Shown in pieces: positions 41,115 to 50,324 of a stretch of 64,000 nucleotides of DNA. This stretch comes from Candidatus Melainabacteria bacterium (GTDB taxonomy: Bacteria; Cyanobacteriota; Vampirovibrionia; Obscuribacterales; Obscuribacteraceae). The position numbers and the translations under genes were made by a program. Under the pieces are notes generated by a model. The model worked only from the letters and a program-made list of their open reading frames with translations, was not told the DNA's origin and ran no database searches. Location of the stretch: the NCBI GenBank assembly GCA_016716405.1, contig JADJWK010000004.1, positions 992,001-1,056,000 of the forward strand. Direction: 5' to 3'. The stretch's first letter is position 1. Each line of letters begins with the position of its first letter.

Positions 41115-43142
41115 CTATTCGTCGGTCTGGTGGAACTCGGCATCCACGACATCGTCGCCGGAAGCCGTGAATCCGGACTCTTCCTGAACCTGCTGGTCGA
41201 TTCCCGTGCCGGCATAAGGATCGTAAGGCACTTCTTCCTGGGCAGCATAGCCGCCGTCGTCGTAACCGCCTTGCTCGTAACCGCCATCAGTACCGTATCC
41301 GGCATCATCGTCGCCTTCTTGCCATTCGTCACCGCCACCGGCTTTGGCTCTGGCAGCCTGTTGCAAGAGTACGAGGGCGCCCCGCAGTTCGTTCATGATC
41401 GACTTGAGGGTCTCGAGGTCGGCACCGTCCTTGAGCTTCTGACGCAGGTCGGCGACCAGCATCTCGGCTCTCGATTTCTCACCGGCGGTGACCTTGTCGC
41501 CGAGATCGCGCACCTGACGCTCGACGGCATAGCAGATGCTGTCGGCTTCGTTGCGAATGTCGGCTTCTTCCTTGCGGCCTCTGTCCTCGGCAGCGTGAGC
41601 TTCGGACTCGCGGATGGCCCGCTCGATATCGTCTTTGCTCATATTGGTGCTGGCGGTAATCGTGATCTTCTGCTCTTTGCCAGTGGCCTGGTCGCGGGCA
41701 GTGACATTGAGAATACCGTTGGCATCGATATCGAAAGTCACTTCGATCTTGGGAGTGCCCCGGGGAGCCGGAGCGATGCCGTCCAGACGGAAGTTGCCCA
41801 GGAGCTTGTTGTCGCGAGCCATCGGACGCTCGCCCTGGAATACGTAGATGTCCACAGCCGTCTGGTTGTCTTCGGCGGTGGAGAATACTTCGGTCTTTCG
41901 CGTGGGGATGGTGGTATTGCGCTCCACCAGCTTGGTCATGACGCCGCCCATGGTCTCGATACCCAGCGACAGCGGGGTAACGTCCAGAAGCACGACACCT
42001 TTGACTTCGCCGCCGAGCACGCCGGCCTGGATAGCCGCGCCTACCGCCACCACCTCGTCGGGGTTGACGGTCTGGTTGGGCTCTTTACCACCGGTAAGGC
42101 TGGCTACCAGAGCCTGAACAGCAGGGATCCGGGTGGAGCCGCCGACCAGGACGACCTCGTCCAGACCTTCGAAACTCAGCTTGGCATCTTTGAGCGCCTG
42201 CTCCATGGGAGCACGGCAGCGTTCTACCAGGTGCCGGGTGAGCTCGTCGAAACGAGCCCGAGTGAGGGTCATCTCCAGGTGCTTGGGACCGGAGGCGTCC
42301 GCGGTGATGAAAGGAAGCGAGATATTGGTCTCGGTTACCGACGACAGCTCGATCTTGGCTTTCTCAGCAGCTTCGGTGAGACGCTGGAGAGCCTGGCGAT
42401 CTTTTCTGAGGTCGATACCTTCAAGGTTGGTGAACTCGTCGGCTACCCAGCTGACGATACAGTGGTCGAAGTCGTCCCCGCCCAGGTGGGTGTCCCCGGA
42501 GGTGGATTTGACCTCGAAAACACCCTCGCCCACTTCCAGGATAGAAACGTCGAAGGTGCCGCCGCCCAGGTCGAATACGAGGATGACTTCGTTCTCTTTC
42601 TTGTCCAGACCGTAAGCCAGGGCGGCCGCCGTAGGCTCGTTGATGATCCGGAGTACTTCGAGACCGGCGATGGTGCCGGCGTTCTTCGCCGATTGTCTCT
42701 GCGAATCGTTGAAATATGCCGGGACCGTGATTACAGCTGAGGTGACTTTCTCACCCAGATACTTCTCAGCGTCTTCTTTGAGCTTGCGGAGAATCATCGC
42801 CGAGATCTCCTCGGGCGAGTAATCCTTGCCCTGGATGGAGACTTTGCAACCGCCGTCGGCTCCTTCCTTGACTCTGTATGAGACGAGCTTCTTCTCGGAA
42901 TCCACTTCCGAGAAGCGGCGACCCATGAAACGCTTGATGGAATACACCGTGTTCTCGGGGTTCAAGACCGCCTGACGCCTGGCCAGCTGGCCGACGAGCC
43001 GCTCACCTGACTTGGTGAATGCGACCACCGACGGGGTGGTCCTGCCGCCCTCGGCATTGGAGATCACCGTCGGCTGACCGCCTTCCATCACCGCGACTAC
43101 GGAGTTTGTGGTTCCTAAGTCAATGCCTACCGATTTGCCCAT
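41115..43142 (-). CDS. dnaK: Chaperone DnaK (Hsp70)
   Basis: This 675-aa ATP-dependent chaperone has the N-terminal signature VGIDLGTTNSVVAVMEGG, the phosphate loop VFDLGGGTFDVSIL, the third Hsp70 signature VVLVGGSTRIPAVQALV and the substrate-binding domain from about 390 (LLDVTPLSLGIETMGGVMT). The lid is followed by a Gly/Tyr/Asp/Glu-rich tail (GTDGGYEQGGYDDGGYAAQE) that replaces the usual EEVD-like end. No grpE or dnaJ is adjacent, so this may be one of several dnaK copies. No CIRCE inverted repeat is visible upstream. Confidence 0.97.
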   Translation of the reverse strand: MGKSVGIDLGTTNSVVAVMEGGQPTVISNAEGGRTTPSVVAFTKSGERLVGQLARRQAVLNPENTVYSIKRFMGRRFSEVDSEKKLVSYRVKEGADGGCKVSIQGKDYSPEEISAMILRKLKEDAEKYLGEKVTSAVITVPAYFNDSQRQSAKNAGTIAGLEVLRIINEPTAAALAYGLDKKENEVILVFDLGGGTFDVSILEVGEGVFEVKSTSGDTHLGGDDFDHCIVSWVADEFTNLEGIDLRKDRQALQRLTEAAEKAKIELSSVTETNISLPFITADASGPKHLEMTLTRARFDELTRHLVERCRAPMEQALKDAKLSFEGLDEVVLVGGSTRIPAVQALVASLTGGKEPNQTVNPDEVVAVGAAIQAGVLGGEVKGVVLLDVTPLSLGIETMGGVMTKLVERNTTIPTRKTEVFSTAEDNQTAVDIYVFQGERPMARDNKLLGNFRLDGIAPAPRGTPKIEVTFDIDANGILNVTARDQATGKEQKITITASTNMSKDDIERAIRESEAHAAEDRGRKEEADIRNEADSICYAVERQVRDLGDKVTAGEKSRAEMLVADLRQKLKDGADLETLKSIMNELRGALVLLQQAARAKAGGGDEWQEGDDDAGYGTDGGYEQGGYDDGGYAAQEEVPYDPYAGTGIDQQVQEESGFTASGDDVVDAEFHQTDE

Positions 43143-43570
43143 ATCTTTGAAACTCCTTCTCCCATGAGTAAGGCTGGAGAACCCCCCGCATTATACAGGG
43201 GCCAACAGATGGCCTCTGCCTGAGATCAGCATGCCGAATAAATCGATCATGCCCACCGAAACCGCCTGTATTAGTAACTTTATTGAAGGATTTATATTCT
43301 ACATTCGGCGGATCGATCATATTGTGCCCAGTACGAAGGATTATCGATCAAACATTGGCAAACCCGGGGAATTCTTTTCAGATCCGGACAGTTGCCAGCA
43401 GACAGGTCCGGACCGCTTCTGGCAAACGCTCCTGCAAGTCCAACCGGGCAAGCGATTCCAGCTATGAGACAGAGCCCTTGAGAAGTCCGGCGGATTACTT
43501 GCCAACTCCCGAAATCTCGAACAGCAGAAATCGAGATTTAATCTCAGCCCGGAGCAAACGACTGATAAGT
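43143..43570. other. 428-bp intergenic region upstream of dnaK
   Basis: A TATAAT (minus strand, 43195-43190) about 50 bp before the dnaK start is the only promoter-like element seen, with no matching -35. There is no CIRCE element, tRNA or convincing small gene. The rest shows nothing recognisable. Confidence 0.4.
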
Positions 43571-44344
43571 CTAGCCGGACACTCCCGAGATTCCCTTGCC
43601 GAGAGCCGGCGAGGGGAACTCGGGAAGGCTGAGATTTTCCCCGATAGCAAGAGCGCAAACCTCTATAGAAGATTGCTCTTCTTTCGCCAGTCGGATCAGG
43701 TCCGAAGGCTGGTAGCGAAAAAAGACCTGATCGATGAGAGGTTGCCAGTGCATAGGAACCAGTCGCCCCGCGCCCAACTCCTGAGCCAGACGGAGAGCCT
43801 CGGCGGGGGAAGCGGTAGCATACTTGCCTCCGATAGGCAGACAGGCGGTGTGCACATCCAGACCAGCGAGAGCCCGGGCTATATCCTTATCGTAAGTGGT
43901 GGCGCCGGCGTGATAATAGCCGCCGAAGTAATAACCGTTCACCGGCTTGCCCGGCGCCGAGCTGCGTGCGAAAAGAGTCATCAAGGTCTTTCCCAGCCGG
44001 TTGACAGGATGATGAGCCGGCACCGCCAGAATCTTGACCTCCCCGTAATAAGTCGATTGACCTTGATCCAGGGGAATGAATGCCTCCGGTGGAATCTTGC
44101 GGCGGAATTTTCGGCGCATCCAGGCAACCAGCCTGGCAGGGGCAATGAAATGGCAGCCCCAGCGCTGCCAGAGTTCCGGCGCCATGAGCACACCATGATC
44201 GAAATGACCGTGACTGTAGAGCACCAGATGGCCGGACGTGAGCTTGGTCCAATCAACAGGTTCGGTCAGATAGGGGTCTACGTAAATATTGAGGTTCGAC
44301 ACCTCGAACCGGATTGCGCTGTGACCCAGATAGGTTAGACTCAC
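43571..44344 (-). CDS. Metallo-beta-lactamase-fold hydrolase (UlaG/YtnP-like)
   Basis: This 257-aa protein starts SLTYLGHSAIRFE, as UPF0173/UlaG-like enzymes do. It carries the metal-binding motif S-H45-G-H47-F-D49-H50, a second-site histidine pair in VPAHHPVNR, and the late ligand region VPMHWQPLIDQVF. These enzymes are Zn/Mn-dependent hydrolases of phosphodiester, lactone or acyl substrates (NAPE-PLD belongs to the same fold). The loop PVNGYYFGGYYHAGATTYDKD is likewise NAPE-PLD-like. The substrate cannot be assigned. Confidence 0.87.
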   Translation of the reverse strand: MSLTYLGHSAIRFEVSNLNIYVDPYLTEPVDWTKLTSGHLVLYSHGHFDHGVLMAPELWQRWGCHFIAPARLVAWMRRKFRRKIPPEAFIPLDQGQSTYYGEVKILAVPAHHPVNRLGKTLMTLFARSSAPGKPVNGYYFGGYYHAGATTYDKDIARALAGLDVHTACLPIGGKYATASPAEALRLAQELGAGRLVPMHWQPLIDQVFFRYQPSDLIRLAKEEQSSIEVCALAIGENLSLPEFPSPALGKGISGVSG

Positions 44345-44404
44345 CTTTTATGCTCCGCTAACCAGAACTGGCCGGATGCTTGGAAGATTCGAATCGTAAC
44401 ATCT

Positions 44405-44433
44405 TTGTCTGCATAAAAAACTTTTCCTAGTAA
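44405..44433 (+). promoter_or_regulatory. Possible promoter of the secreted TIM-barrel-like gene
   Basis: TTGTCT (44405-44410) and TAGTAA (44428-44433) are 17 bp apart, ending 35 bp before the ATG at 44469. Confidence 0.4.
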
Positions 44434-44468
44434 AATCATAGGTTCGACAACCGCAGTTGGGTGAGATC

Positions 44469-46310
44469 ATGTTGAGAAAACGCACGGTAATTCTGGCATC
44501 CCTGTCGCTCCTGGCTTTCTCTGGAAGCGGGCTTTCCAGGCCGGCGGAAGCCAAAAAGAACAAAGCCGTAGAGCTCCTCAAATACTTCAATCCGGTCCCG
44601 GACAAGTCTTACACCAACGAGTCCCAGGACCGCGTCATCAAAAAACGCAAGTTCAAGCCTGTCGAGGTTTCCGGAGCGCGGCCGATAGACAATCAAGAGC
44701 TCGGCTATTTCGCCATCATCCCCCTGGAGAAGATCGACGACCGGCAGAGCATCGAAGACCTGCTGGCCAGGAAGGAAATCAACGGAATCTCGGTACTGCT
44801 TCCCTGGGCATCACTGGAGCCCCGGGAGGGCGAATACGATTTCAAGCGAATCGACGAGCTCCTGGAACTGGTCGGCAAGCAGAAAAAGACAGTGATCCTG
44901 CGGATTTCGACCTGCGGTCTGGACAATTCGAAAGAATGCGACACCCCTGAATGGGCCCTGGCCGACGTCAAGACCATGGAGTACACCGCCACCGACGGCA
45001 AGAAACACAAAATGCCGATCTTCTGGGACTCCACCTACCTGGCTCGCTGGTCTAACTTCATCCAGGCGCTCGGAGAGAAATACGACGGCAACCAGAGCCT
45101 CCACAGCATCGGCATCACCGGAGGTGGCGTACTGGGCTCCACCCGGGTCGTCCCCAATTTCGTCACTTTCGCCGGGGACACGACCTCAGGCGACGCCGAA
45201 GACGACGGCGACGATGAAGACCAGAATAAAGATCAAAACAAAGACCAGGACAAAAAAGCCGAAAGCGGCGAATCGAAATCCGACAAATCGGTAGCCGAAG
45301 CCGAATCTGCGAAAACGGAAGAAGCCGAGAGCAAAGCGGAAGAGACGGCTGATGCCGAAGAGGACAGCCATGAGGACAGCGCCGGTGTGATCGCCAAACC
45401 CAGCCGGAAAAACTACCGCCGGCTGGCCGGCAAGCTCAAGAAAGAATTCGGCATGAGCGAGCGCCAGCTCGTCGAGCACTGGAAATATGTAGCGGACATT
45501 TTCCCCAAGGCCTTCACGAAAACCCGCCTGAACTTCGATATCAACGCGCCGATCACCGGCAAGAAAGGCCAGACCGGTCTCGACGAGATATCGGACTATC
45601 TGGTCTACCGTTACGGGCAGCGTATCTACCTGACCCGGCAGAACGTTCGCGATGGCAAGCACGGATTCAACGAATACCGCATCCTCCTGAAGTTCCACCC
45701 GGACACCCTGACCGGCTACCAGCTCCGTCCCGACTTCAAGATGGATGACCTGGACAAGCTCGTCAAGAATGCCACCCAGGACGGTATCAGTTTCTGCGAA
45801 TTGCCCATCGAGCTGGTCCAGTCGAACGATGAGGCATTGAAAACAGCCCTTGCCGAGATACGCGGTCACATGGGCTACCAGCTCATCTCCCAGGCGGTCA
45901 CCATTCCCAAGGAAGTTAAAGTCGGAGAGCCGATCCAGGCTTCCTTCAACTTCGTCAATCTCGGCGCCGCCGGTGCTCTCAATCCGGACAGGCAGCTCGA
46001 CAAAGACCTGGCAGGCAGCTTCAAGATCCAGGTGGAGCTGCGCAATCAGGACGGCAAACCAGTAGTGCGCTCACTCCACACTCCGGAAGTTCCCACCAAC
46101 GAATGGAGCGCCGGCGAGCCCATCACCTGGAGCGAAGACCTCAAAATGCCAGAGCTCAAGCCGGGCCGCTACGACCTCTATATGTCCCTGGTGGACACTG
46201 ACGAGGACAACAAAGTGGCCCGCAAGCTCTCTTTCCTGACCAAAGTCAAGGACGGCGAGCTCGAAGAAAGCGTTGATGCACCCATCGGCTCGGTGGAAGT
46301 GCTCAACTAA
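44469..46310 (+). CDS. Secreted glycoside-hydrolase-like protein with acidic insert (DUF4832-like end)
   Basis: A signal peptide (ILASLSLLAFSGSGLSRPAEA) precedes a region resembling a beta-galactosidase-type TIM barrel: NGISVLLPWASLEPREGEYDF, ELLELVGKQKKTVILRIST, and WDSTYLARWSNFIQALGEKYD. A ~85-residue block (about 240-325) rich in Asp, Glu, Lys and Ser interrupts the barrel (DDGDDEDQNKDQNKDQ). The barrel then resumes and a C-terminal beta domain (VKVGEPIQASFNFVNLG... GRYDLYMSLVD) resembles DUF4832. Two acidic catalytic residues cannot be assigned, so activity is unproven. ATG at 44469 follows GGGTGA; an upstream TTG at 44457 is possible. Confidence 0.72.
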   Translation: MLRKRTVILASLSLLAFSGSGLSRPAEAKKNKAVELLKYFNPVPDKSYTNESQDRVIKKRKFKPVEVSGARPIDNQELGYFAIIPLEKIDDRQSIEDLLARKEINGISVLLPWASLEPREGEYDFKRIDELLELVGKQKKTVILRISTCGLDNSKECDTPEWALADVKTMEYTATDGKKHKMPIFWDSTYLARWSNFIQALGEKYDGNQSLHSIGITGGGVLGSTRVVPNFVTFAGDTTSGDAEDDGDDEDQNKDQNKDQDKKAESGESKSDKSVAEAESAKTEEAESKAEETADAEEDSHEDSAGVIAKPSRKNYRRLAGKLKKEFGMSERQLVEHWKYVADIFPKAFTKTRLNFDINAPITGKKGQTGLDEISDYLVYRYGQRIYLTRQNVRDGKHGFNEYRILLKFHPDTLTGYQLRPDFKMDDLDKLVKNATQDGISFCELPIELVQSNDEALKTALAEIRGHMGYQLISQAVTIPKEVKVGEPIQASFNFVNLGAAGALNPDRQLDKDLAGSFKIQVELRNQDGKPVVRSLHTPEVPTNEWSAGEPITWSEDLKMPELKPGRYDLYMSLVDTDEDNKVARKLSFLTKVKDGELEESVDAPIGSVEVLN

Positions 46311-46398
46311 CTTTCAGTGACACGTTGTATGTCGATCTTGACATGTCGATTGCGTGTTTCGCTCCAATGGCGCGAGCGAAGAAGCGATTATTCGGACC

Positions 46399-47832
46399 CT
46401 ACTTGATGAATGCCGCGATATCGTCGACTACTTTCGGGTCGACATGACGGGTCGATCCGAAATAGTCGGAGGGCTTGCTCTTGCCCTCCACCGGCATGAA
46501 TAGATGATCGAGCCCTGGATAGAGCTCGAACCGAAAGCGTGTGTCGGAGCCTTCGAGATCCTTTACCGCGTCCTTCCAGTTTTGAAAATCACCACTGGCG
46601 GTGACCTGATAGTCTTTCTCGCCCTGGAGAAATAGTACCGGTCTCTTGATTTTCCTGACCTCTGCAAGAGGGTCGTATTTTTTGAGATCGAGCCAGTAAG
46701 AAGGCGGCGCCCCCATTATGGCTGGTGCATCCGCAGTACTCGCGCTCTCGAGACTGTCGATTTTCTCTGCAGCTTTCACGAAGTCGGCTCGTTTCTTCTG
46801 CCATTCTCCGGCGTCATCGCCCCCGAGCGCGATAAGATAATCGGCCTGGTCGATCATCATGGTGGTGAGGGGGCGGTTGGAGCCTGCCATGGAAATAAAA
46901 CCGGCAGCAGTGGTGGTCATCGAGGCCAGACGAGGAATCATCATGCCGCCCAGGCTGTGGCCGAGCACGAAGATTCGCCGGCGATCTATACGGTCTGACT
47001 CCGGCCGCGCCGCCAGTACCTCGACGGCGTGAAGGGCGTCATCCACGGTCTCATCATCGACGGTGAATCCGGACTTCATCTGACGAGCCATCTTCTCTTG
47101 GTGAGCCAGGGTTCGCTTCTCATAGCGCAGAACGGCAATCCCCCTGCAGGCGAGACCATGGGCGAGATCGCGAAAAGGCTTGCTGGAGCCTATGCTCTCG
47201 TCGCGATCGTGGGGACCGGAGCCGTGGACCAGGACCACCGCCGGAAAAGGCCCGCCCTCTTTCGGAACAGATAGCGTCCCTGCCAGCTTGAAGGGCTCGA
47301 TGCCGATCGTCACTTCCTTCTCCAGGTACATCTCCGGGTGATCATAATCGGCGCGTCTGAAACCCTCTTTATGAGGCTCGATGAAAAATCCGGAGATCCT
47401 GCCGTCTTGCAGGCATACCACTTTCAGAACCATGGTGGCACGCTCGAAGACTGCCGGCAGGAAGACGGCGGTGTAGGGTCCAAGCGCCTCCTTCCTGGCA
47501 GGCAGGCGATTCTTGTAAGAGCCCAGGCTGCTCTCGATGCTCGACCAGGCCGCCCTCAGAGTCGCCGAAGTCATCTGTGAGGCTGCCCTGGGGTCGATAA
47601 GCCCCTCCACATCCTCCAATCGGCCGGCCACCAGAGCGTCGACAAAACGACCGGCACTGGCCAGAACTAAATCATCTTGCTTGCTCACCTGCTTGCCCGC
47701 TTGCTTGCCCGCCCTGGTTAACTGCTTGCCCGCCTGCTTGCCCAGATATTGCTCCTCCTCTGCCGCCACATCCAGCGATAGAATCAGGGGCAGAACCACT
47801 GACAAGCTCAAAGACCAAACTGCCTTTCTCAT
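46399..47832 (-). CDS. Secreted alpha/beta hydrolase with DUF3887-like N-terminal domain
   Basis: After a signal peptide (VWSLSLSVVLPLILSLDVAA) comes a short repeated segment of Gly-Lys-Gln units (GKQAGKQLTRAGKQAGKQ). Next is a DUF3887-like domain (about 57-160) and an alpha/beta hydrolase domain (about 170-477) with VVLVHGSGPHDRDES, nucleophile elbow GHSLGG, and an acidic/His end (LYPGLDHLFMP). It looks like a serine esterase or peptidase acting in the periplasm on an unknown substrate. It stands alone. Confidence 0.87.
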   Translation of the reverse strand: MRKAVWSLSLSVVLPLILSLDVAAEEEQYLGKQAGKQLTRAGKQAGKQVSKQDDLVLASAGRFVDALVAGRLEDVEGLIDPRAASQMTSATLRAAWSSIESSLGSYKNRLPARKEALGPYTAVFLPAVFERATMVLKVVCLQDGRISGFFIEPHKEGFRRADYDHPEMYLEKEVTIGIEPFKLAGTLSVPKEGGPFPAVVLVHGSGPHDRDESIGSSKPFRDLAHGLACRGIAVLRYEKRTLAHQEKMARQMKSGFTVDDETVDDALHAVEVLAARPESDRIDRRRIFVLGHSLGGMMIPRLASMTTTAAGFISMAGSNRPLTTMMIDQADYLIALGGDDAGEWQKKRADFVKAAEKIDSLESASTADAPAIMGAPPSYWLDLKKYDPLAEVRKIKRPVLFLQGEKDYQVTASGDFQNWKDAVKDLEGSDTRFRFELYPGLDHLFMPVEGKSKPSDYFGSTRHVDPKVVDDIAAFIK

Positions 47833-47927
47833 ATTCTGAATTCTAAAGCAATATTGATGAATTCTCGCTAAAAACCTTTGCCGGTCCAGAAGCTAGAATT
47901 GTCCCCTACTCGAGTCGAGGAGCCGCC

Positions 47928-48416
47928 ATGCTCAAATTGAGCGAGATTTTGCGATTGCTGTCCCTGGCTGTCCTGTTCGGCGGCGGCGCAGCCGTGGTAT
48001 TCGTCGCCATCGTTCTGGTTCGCGCCGCCAGGGAAGCGGGCGTCGAGGTGAGCGAGGCGGCAGCCCGGAACGCCCCTGCTTTCATAGAATTCGCCAGGGT
48101 TGCTGCAGTCTGCGCCATGACCCTGCTCCTTTCAGAGGGTCTCGATATGGCGGCAGTCGCCAGAGGTCTGAAGAAAAAGAGCCGCCTGCTCATCACCAGA
48201 TATGCCACCAGCATACTGGCGGTGGCCGCCACCTTCGTCTTCGCTTTTTTCATCACCCCTCCGATGAAGCGGCTACAGCCCCTGATCAAAACCGACACCA
48301 GTGCGCATGAGGAGTTTCGCCATCTGCACGAGATTTCCCGGGGCGTCTTCGGTGCGGTCATACTCTTCGCGATGATCTCACTCGTTCTTCCATGCCTGGA
48401 ACGCAAACCGGAGTGA
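47928..48416 (+). CDS. DUF4149/TMEM205-like membrane protein
   Basis: This 162-aa protein has four membrane helices (about 9-31, 52-70, 90-112, 138-156). The pattern FARVAAVCAMTLLLSEGLD and the charged loop EEFRHLHEISRGVFGAVIL match the DUF4149 (TMEM205-like) family, whose function is unknown. It is 10 bp upstream of treZ, probably in the same transcript. Confidence 0.75.
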   Translation: MLKLSEILRLLSLAVLFGGGAAVVFVAIVLVRAAREAGVEVSEAAARNAPAFIEFARVAAVCAMTLLLSEGLDMAAVARGLKKKSRLLITRYATSILAVAATFVFAFFITPPMKRLQPLIKTDTSAHEEFRHLHEISRGVFGAVILFAMISLVLPCLERKPE

Positions 48417-48426
48417 GGCAAGAAGA

Positions 48427-50322
48427 ATGAACCAGATAAAGCGAGTAAACAGACATATCCACGAGATGCCTTTCGGTCCAAGGCTGCTTGGCGAAAAGGG
48501 GGCGGAATTCCGGCTCTATGCGCCGGAGATCCCGTCGGTCACCCTCCACCTCAATCCTCATCGCCAGGCAGGCGACCGCGAGAGCAGCCTGGTCATGCAG
48601 AAAGACGGGGACGGCTGGCACCGGGCCGTCGACGAGCAGTGCCGCCCCGGCACCGATTATTGTTTCGAGCTGCCCGGCGGTCTCCGGGTCCCCGACCCGG
48701 CTTCCCGCTACCAGAGCGAGGACGTCCATGGTCCAAGCCGGCTTCTCGATCCCGGCCGCTTTCCCTGGACGGACAGTCATTTCCGGGGGCGCCCCTGGGA
48801 GGAGACAGTCATCTACGAGCTTCACACCGGGACTTTCAGCCATGACGGCTCTTTTCAAGGAGTCATGGAACATCTCGATCATCTGGAGTCCCTGGGGATC
48901 ACCGCCATCGAGCTCATGCCCCTGGCGGATTTTCCCGGACGCTTCAACTGGGGCTATGACGGTGTCCTTCCTTATGCGCCGGACAGCAGCTATGGCACCC
49001 CGGACGAGCTCAAGGACCTGATCAATCAAGCCCACATGCGCGACATCATGGTCTTCCTCGATGTCGTCTACAACCATTTCGGCCCCGAAGGCAATTATCT
49101 CCATGTCTATGCCAATTCATTTTTCAGCAAGACCCACCAGACACCCTGGGGAAGCGGTATCAATTATGATGGCGAAGGAAGCGAAATCGTCAGGCAATTC
49201 GTCGTGCACAATGTGCTCTACTGGCTCGAGGAGTTCCGTTTCGACGGGCTGCGTTTCGACGCTGTCGACACCATCGCCGACGACTCTAAGACCCACATCC
49301 TCGAAGAGATCGCCCTGGCCGTCCGCAATGGGCCGGGTAAAGACCGGCACATCCACCTGATCCTTGAAAACGTCTCCAACAACTCCGACCTTCTCCGCAA
49401 CAACGGCAAACAATCCGGATACACAGCCCAGTGGAGCGACGACATCCACCATTCCTGCCACGTCCTGCTCACCGGCGAGTGCACCGGCTACTACCGGGAT
49501 TTCGGTCAGGAGATCTCGGGCAGGAGCGCCCTGGAGCACCTGGGACGGTCCCTCTGCGATGGTTTCTCTTTCCAGGGCGAGCACTCCACCTACTGGGGCG
49601 ACAAGCCCCGGGGCAAAAAGAGCGCCGATCTGCCTCCCACCTCTTTCATCTCCTTCCTGCAGAACCACGACCAGACCGGTAACCGCGCCCTGGGTGACCG
49701 GATCGCCACCCTCACAGACGAGGACTCACTGCGAGCAGCCGTGGCGATCATGCTGCTCGCGCCCAGTGTTCCGATGCTCTTCATGGGAGAGGAATGGGGC
49801 TCACGCACGCCATTCTGCTGGTTCGCCGACTTCGGCCAGGATCTGGCCGAATCGGTGCGGCAGGGACGGCTCAACGAGTTCGCCCGCTTCGAAGATTTCG
49901 AAGACCCGGAGCGCCGCAAGCTCATCCCCGATCCGGTGAGCGAGAAGACCTTCCTCGCCTCCCGCCTGGACTGGGACGATCTACTCGATCCTCACCACAG
50001 ACAGTGGCTCGAATACTACCGGCAACTCGTCGCCCTCAGGCAAAGCGCGATCGTTCCCGTTCTCAAAGATATCGACAGCGAGCTTGCCAGCTTCGAGATT
50101 CTCGAGGAGGGTCCGCTCTTCGTGCGCTGGCCTCTTCGCGGCGGCGGCGAGCTCAGCCTCTTCGCCAACATGACCGATCAGGGGAATCCCAGCCCGATCT
50201 TCAGCGAAAGCCAGTTCGACGAGGAATCTATACTCTTCCAGTCACGACCGGGCATCGCCGGCGAGATCGCCCTGGGCACAGTGCCTCCATGGGCGGTGAT
50301 CTGGCTTCTGAATAATCAGTAG
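48427..50322 (+). CDS. treZ: Malto-oligosyltrehalose trehalohydrolase (TreZ)
   Basis: It releases trehalose from maltooligosyl-trehalose, the second step of the TreY-TreZ route from glycogen. It is a GH13 enzyme with an N-terminal CBM48-like domain (1-110) and a catalytic barrel: VIYELHTGTFSHDGSF, GYDGVLPYAPDSSYG, DVVYNHFGPEGNY, nucleophile D278 in GLRFDAVD, acid/base E314 in LILENVSN, and NHDQTGNRA. The C-terminal sheet follows. treY is not in the window. Trehalose points to osmotic or desiccation tolerance. A membrane-protein gene starts 2 bp after its stop. Confidence 0.95.
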   Translation: MNQIKRVNRHIHEMPFGPRLLGEKGAEFRLYAPEIPSVTLHLNPHRQAGDRESSLVMQKDGDGWHRAVDEQCRPGTDYCFELPGGLRVPDPASRYQSEDVHGPSRLLDPGRFPWTDSHFRGRPWEETVIYELHTGTFSHDGSFQGVMEHLDHLESLGITAIELMPLADFPGRFNWGYDGVLPYAPDSSYGTPDELKDLINQAHMRDIMVFLDVVYNHFGPEGNYLHVYANSFFSKTHQTPWGSGINYDGEGSEIVRQFVVHNVLYWLEEFRFDGLRFDAVDTIADDSKTHILEEIALAVRNGPGKDRHIHLILENVSNNSDLLRNNGKQSGYTAQWSDDIHHSCHVLLTGECTGYYRDFGQEISGRSALEHLGRSLCDGFSFQGEHSTYWGDKPRGKKSADLPPTSFISFLQNHDQTGNRALGDRIATLTDEDSLRAAVAIMLLAPSVPMLFMGEEWGSRTPFCWFADFGQDLAESVRQGRLNEFARFEDFEDPERRKLIPDPVSEKTFLASRLDWDDLLDPHHRQWLEYYRQLVALRQSAIVPVLKDIDSELASFEILEEGPLFVRWPLRGGGELSLFANMTDQGNPSPIFSESQFDEESILFQSRPGIAGEIALGTVPPWAVIWLLNNQ

Positions 50323-50324
50323 CA

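Noticed and set aside
43143..43330. CIRCE heat-shock operator upstream of dnaK
   Set aside because: No TTAGCACTC-N9-GAGTGCTAA type inverted repeat is present.
46320..46382. Terminator between the secreted protein at 44469 and the hydrolase at 46399
   Set aside because: Short inverted repeats exist (TTCGCTC/GAGCGAA) but no U-tract follows on either strand.
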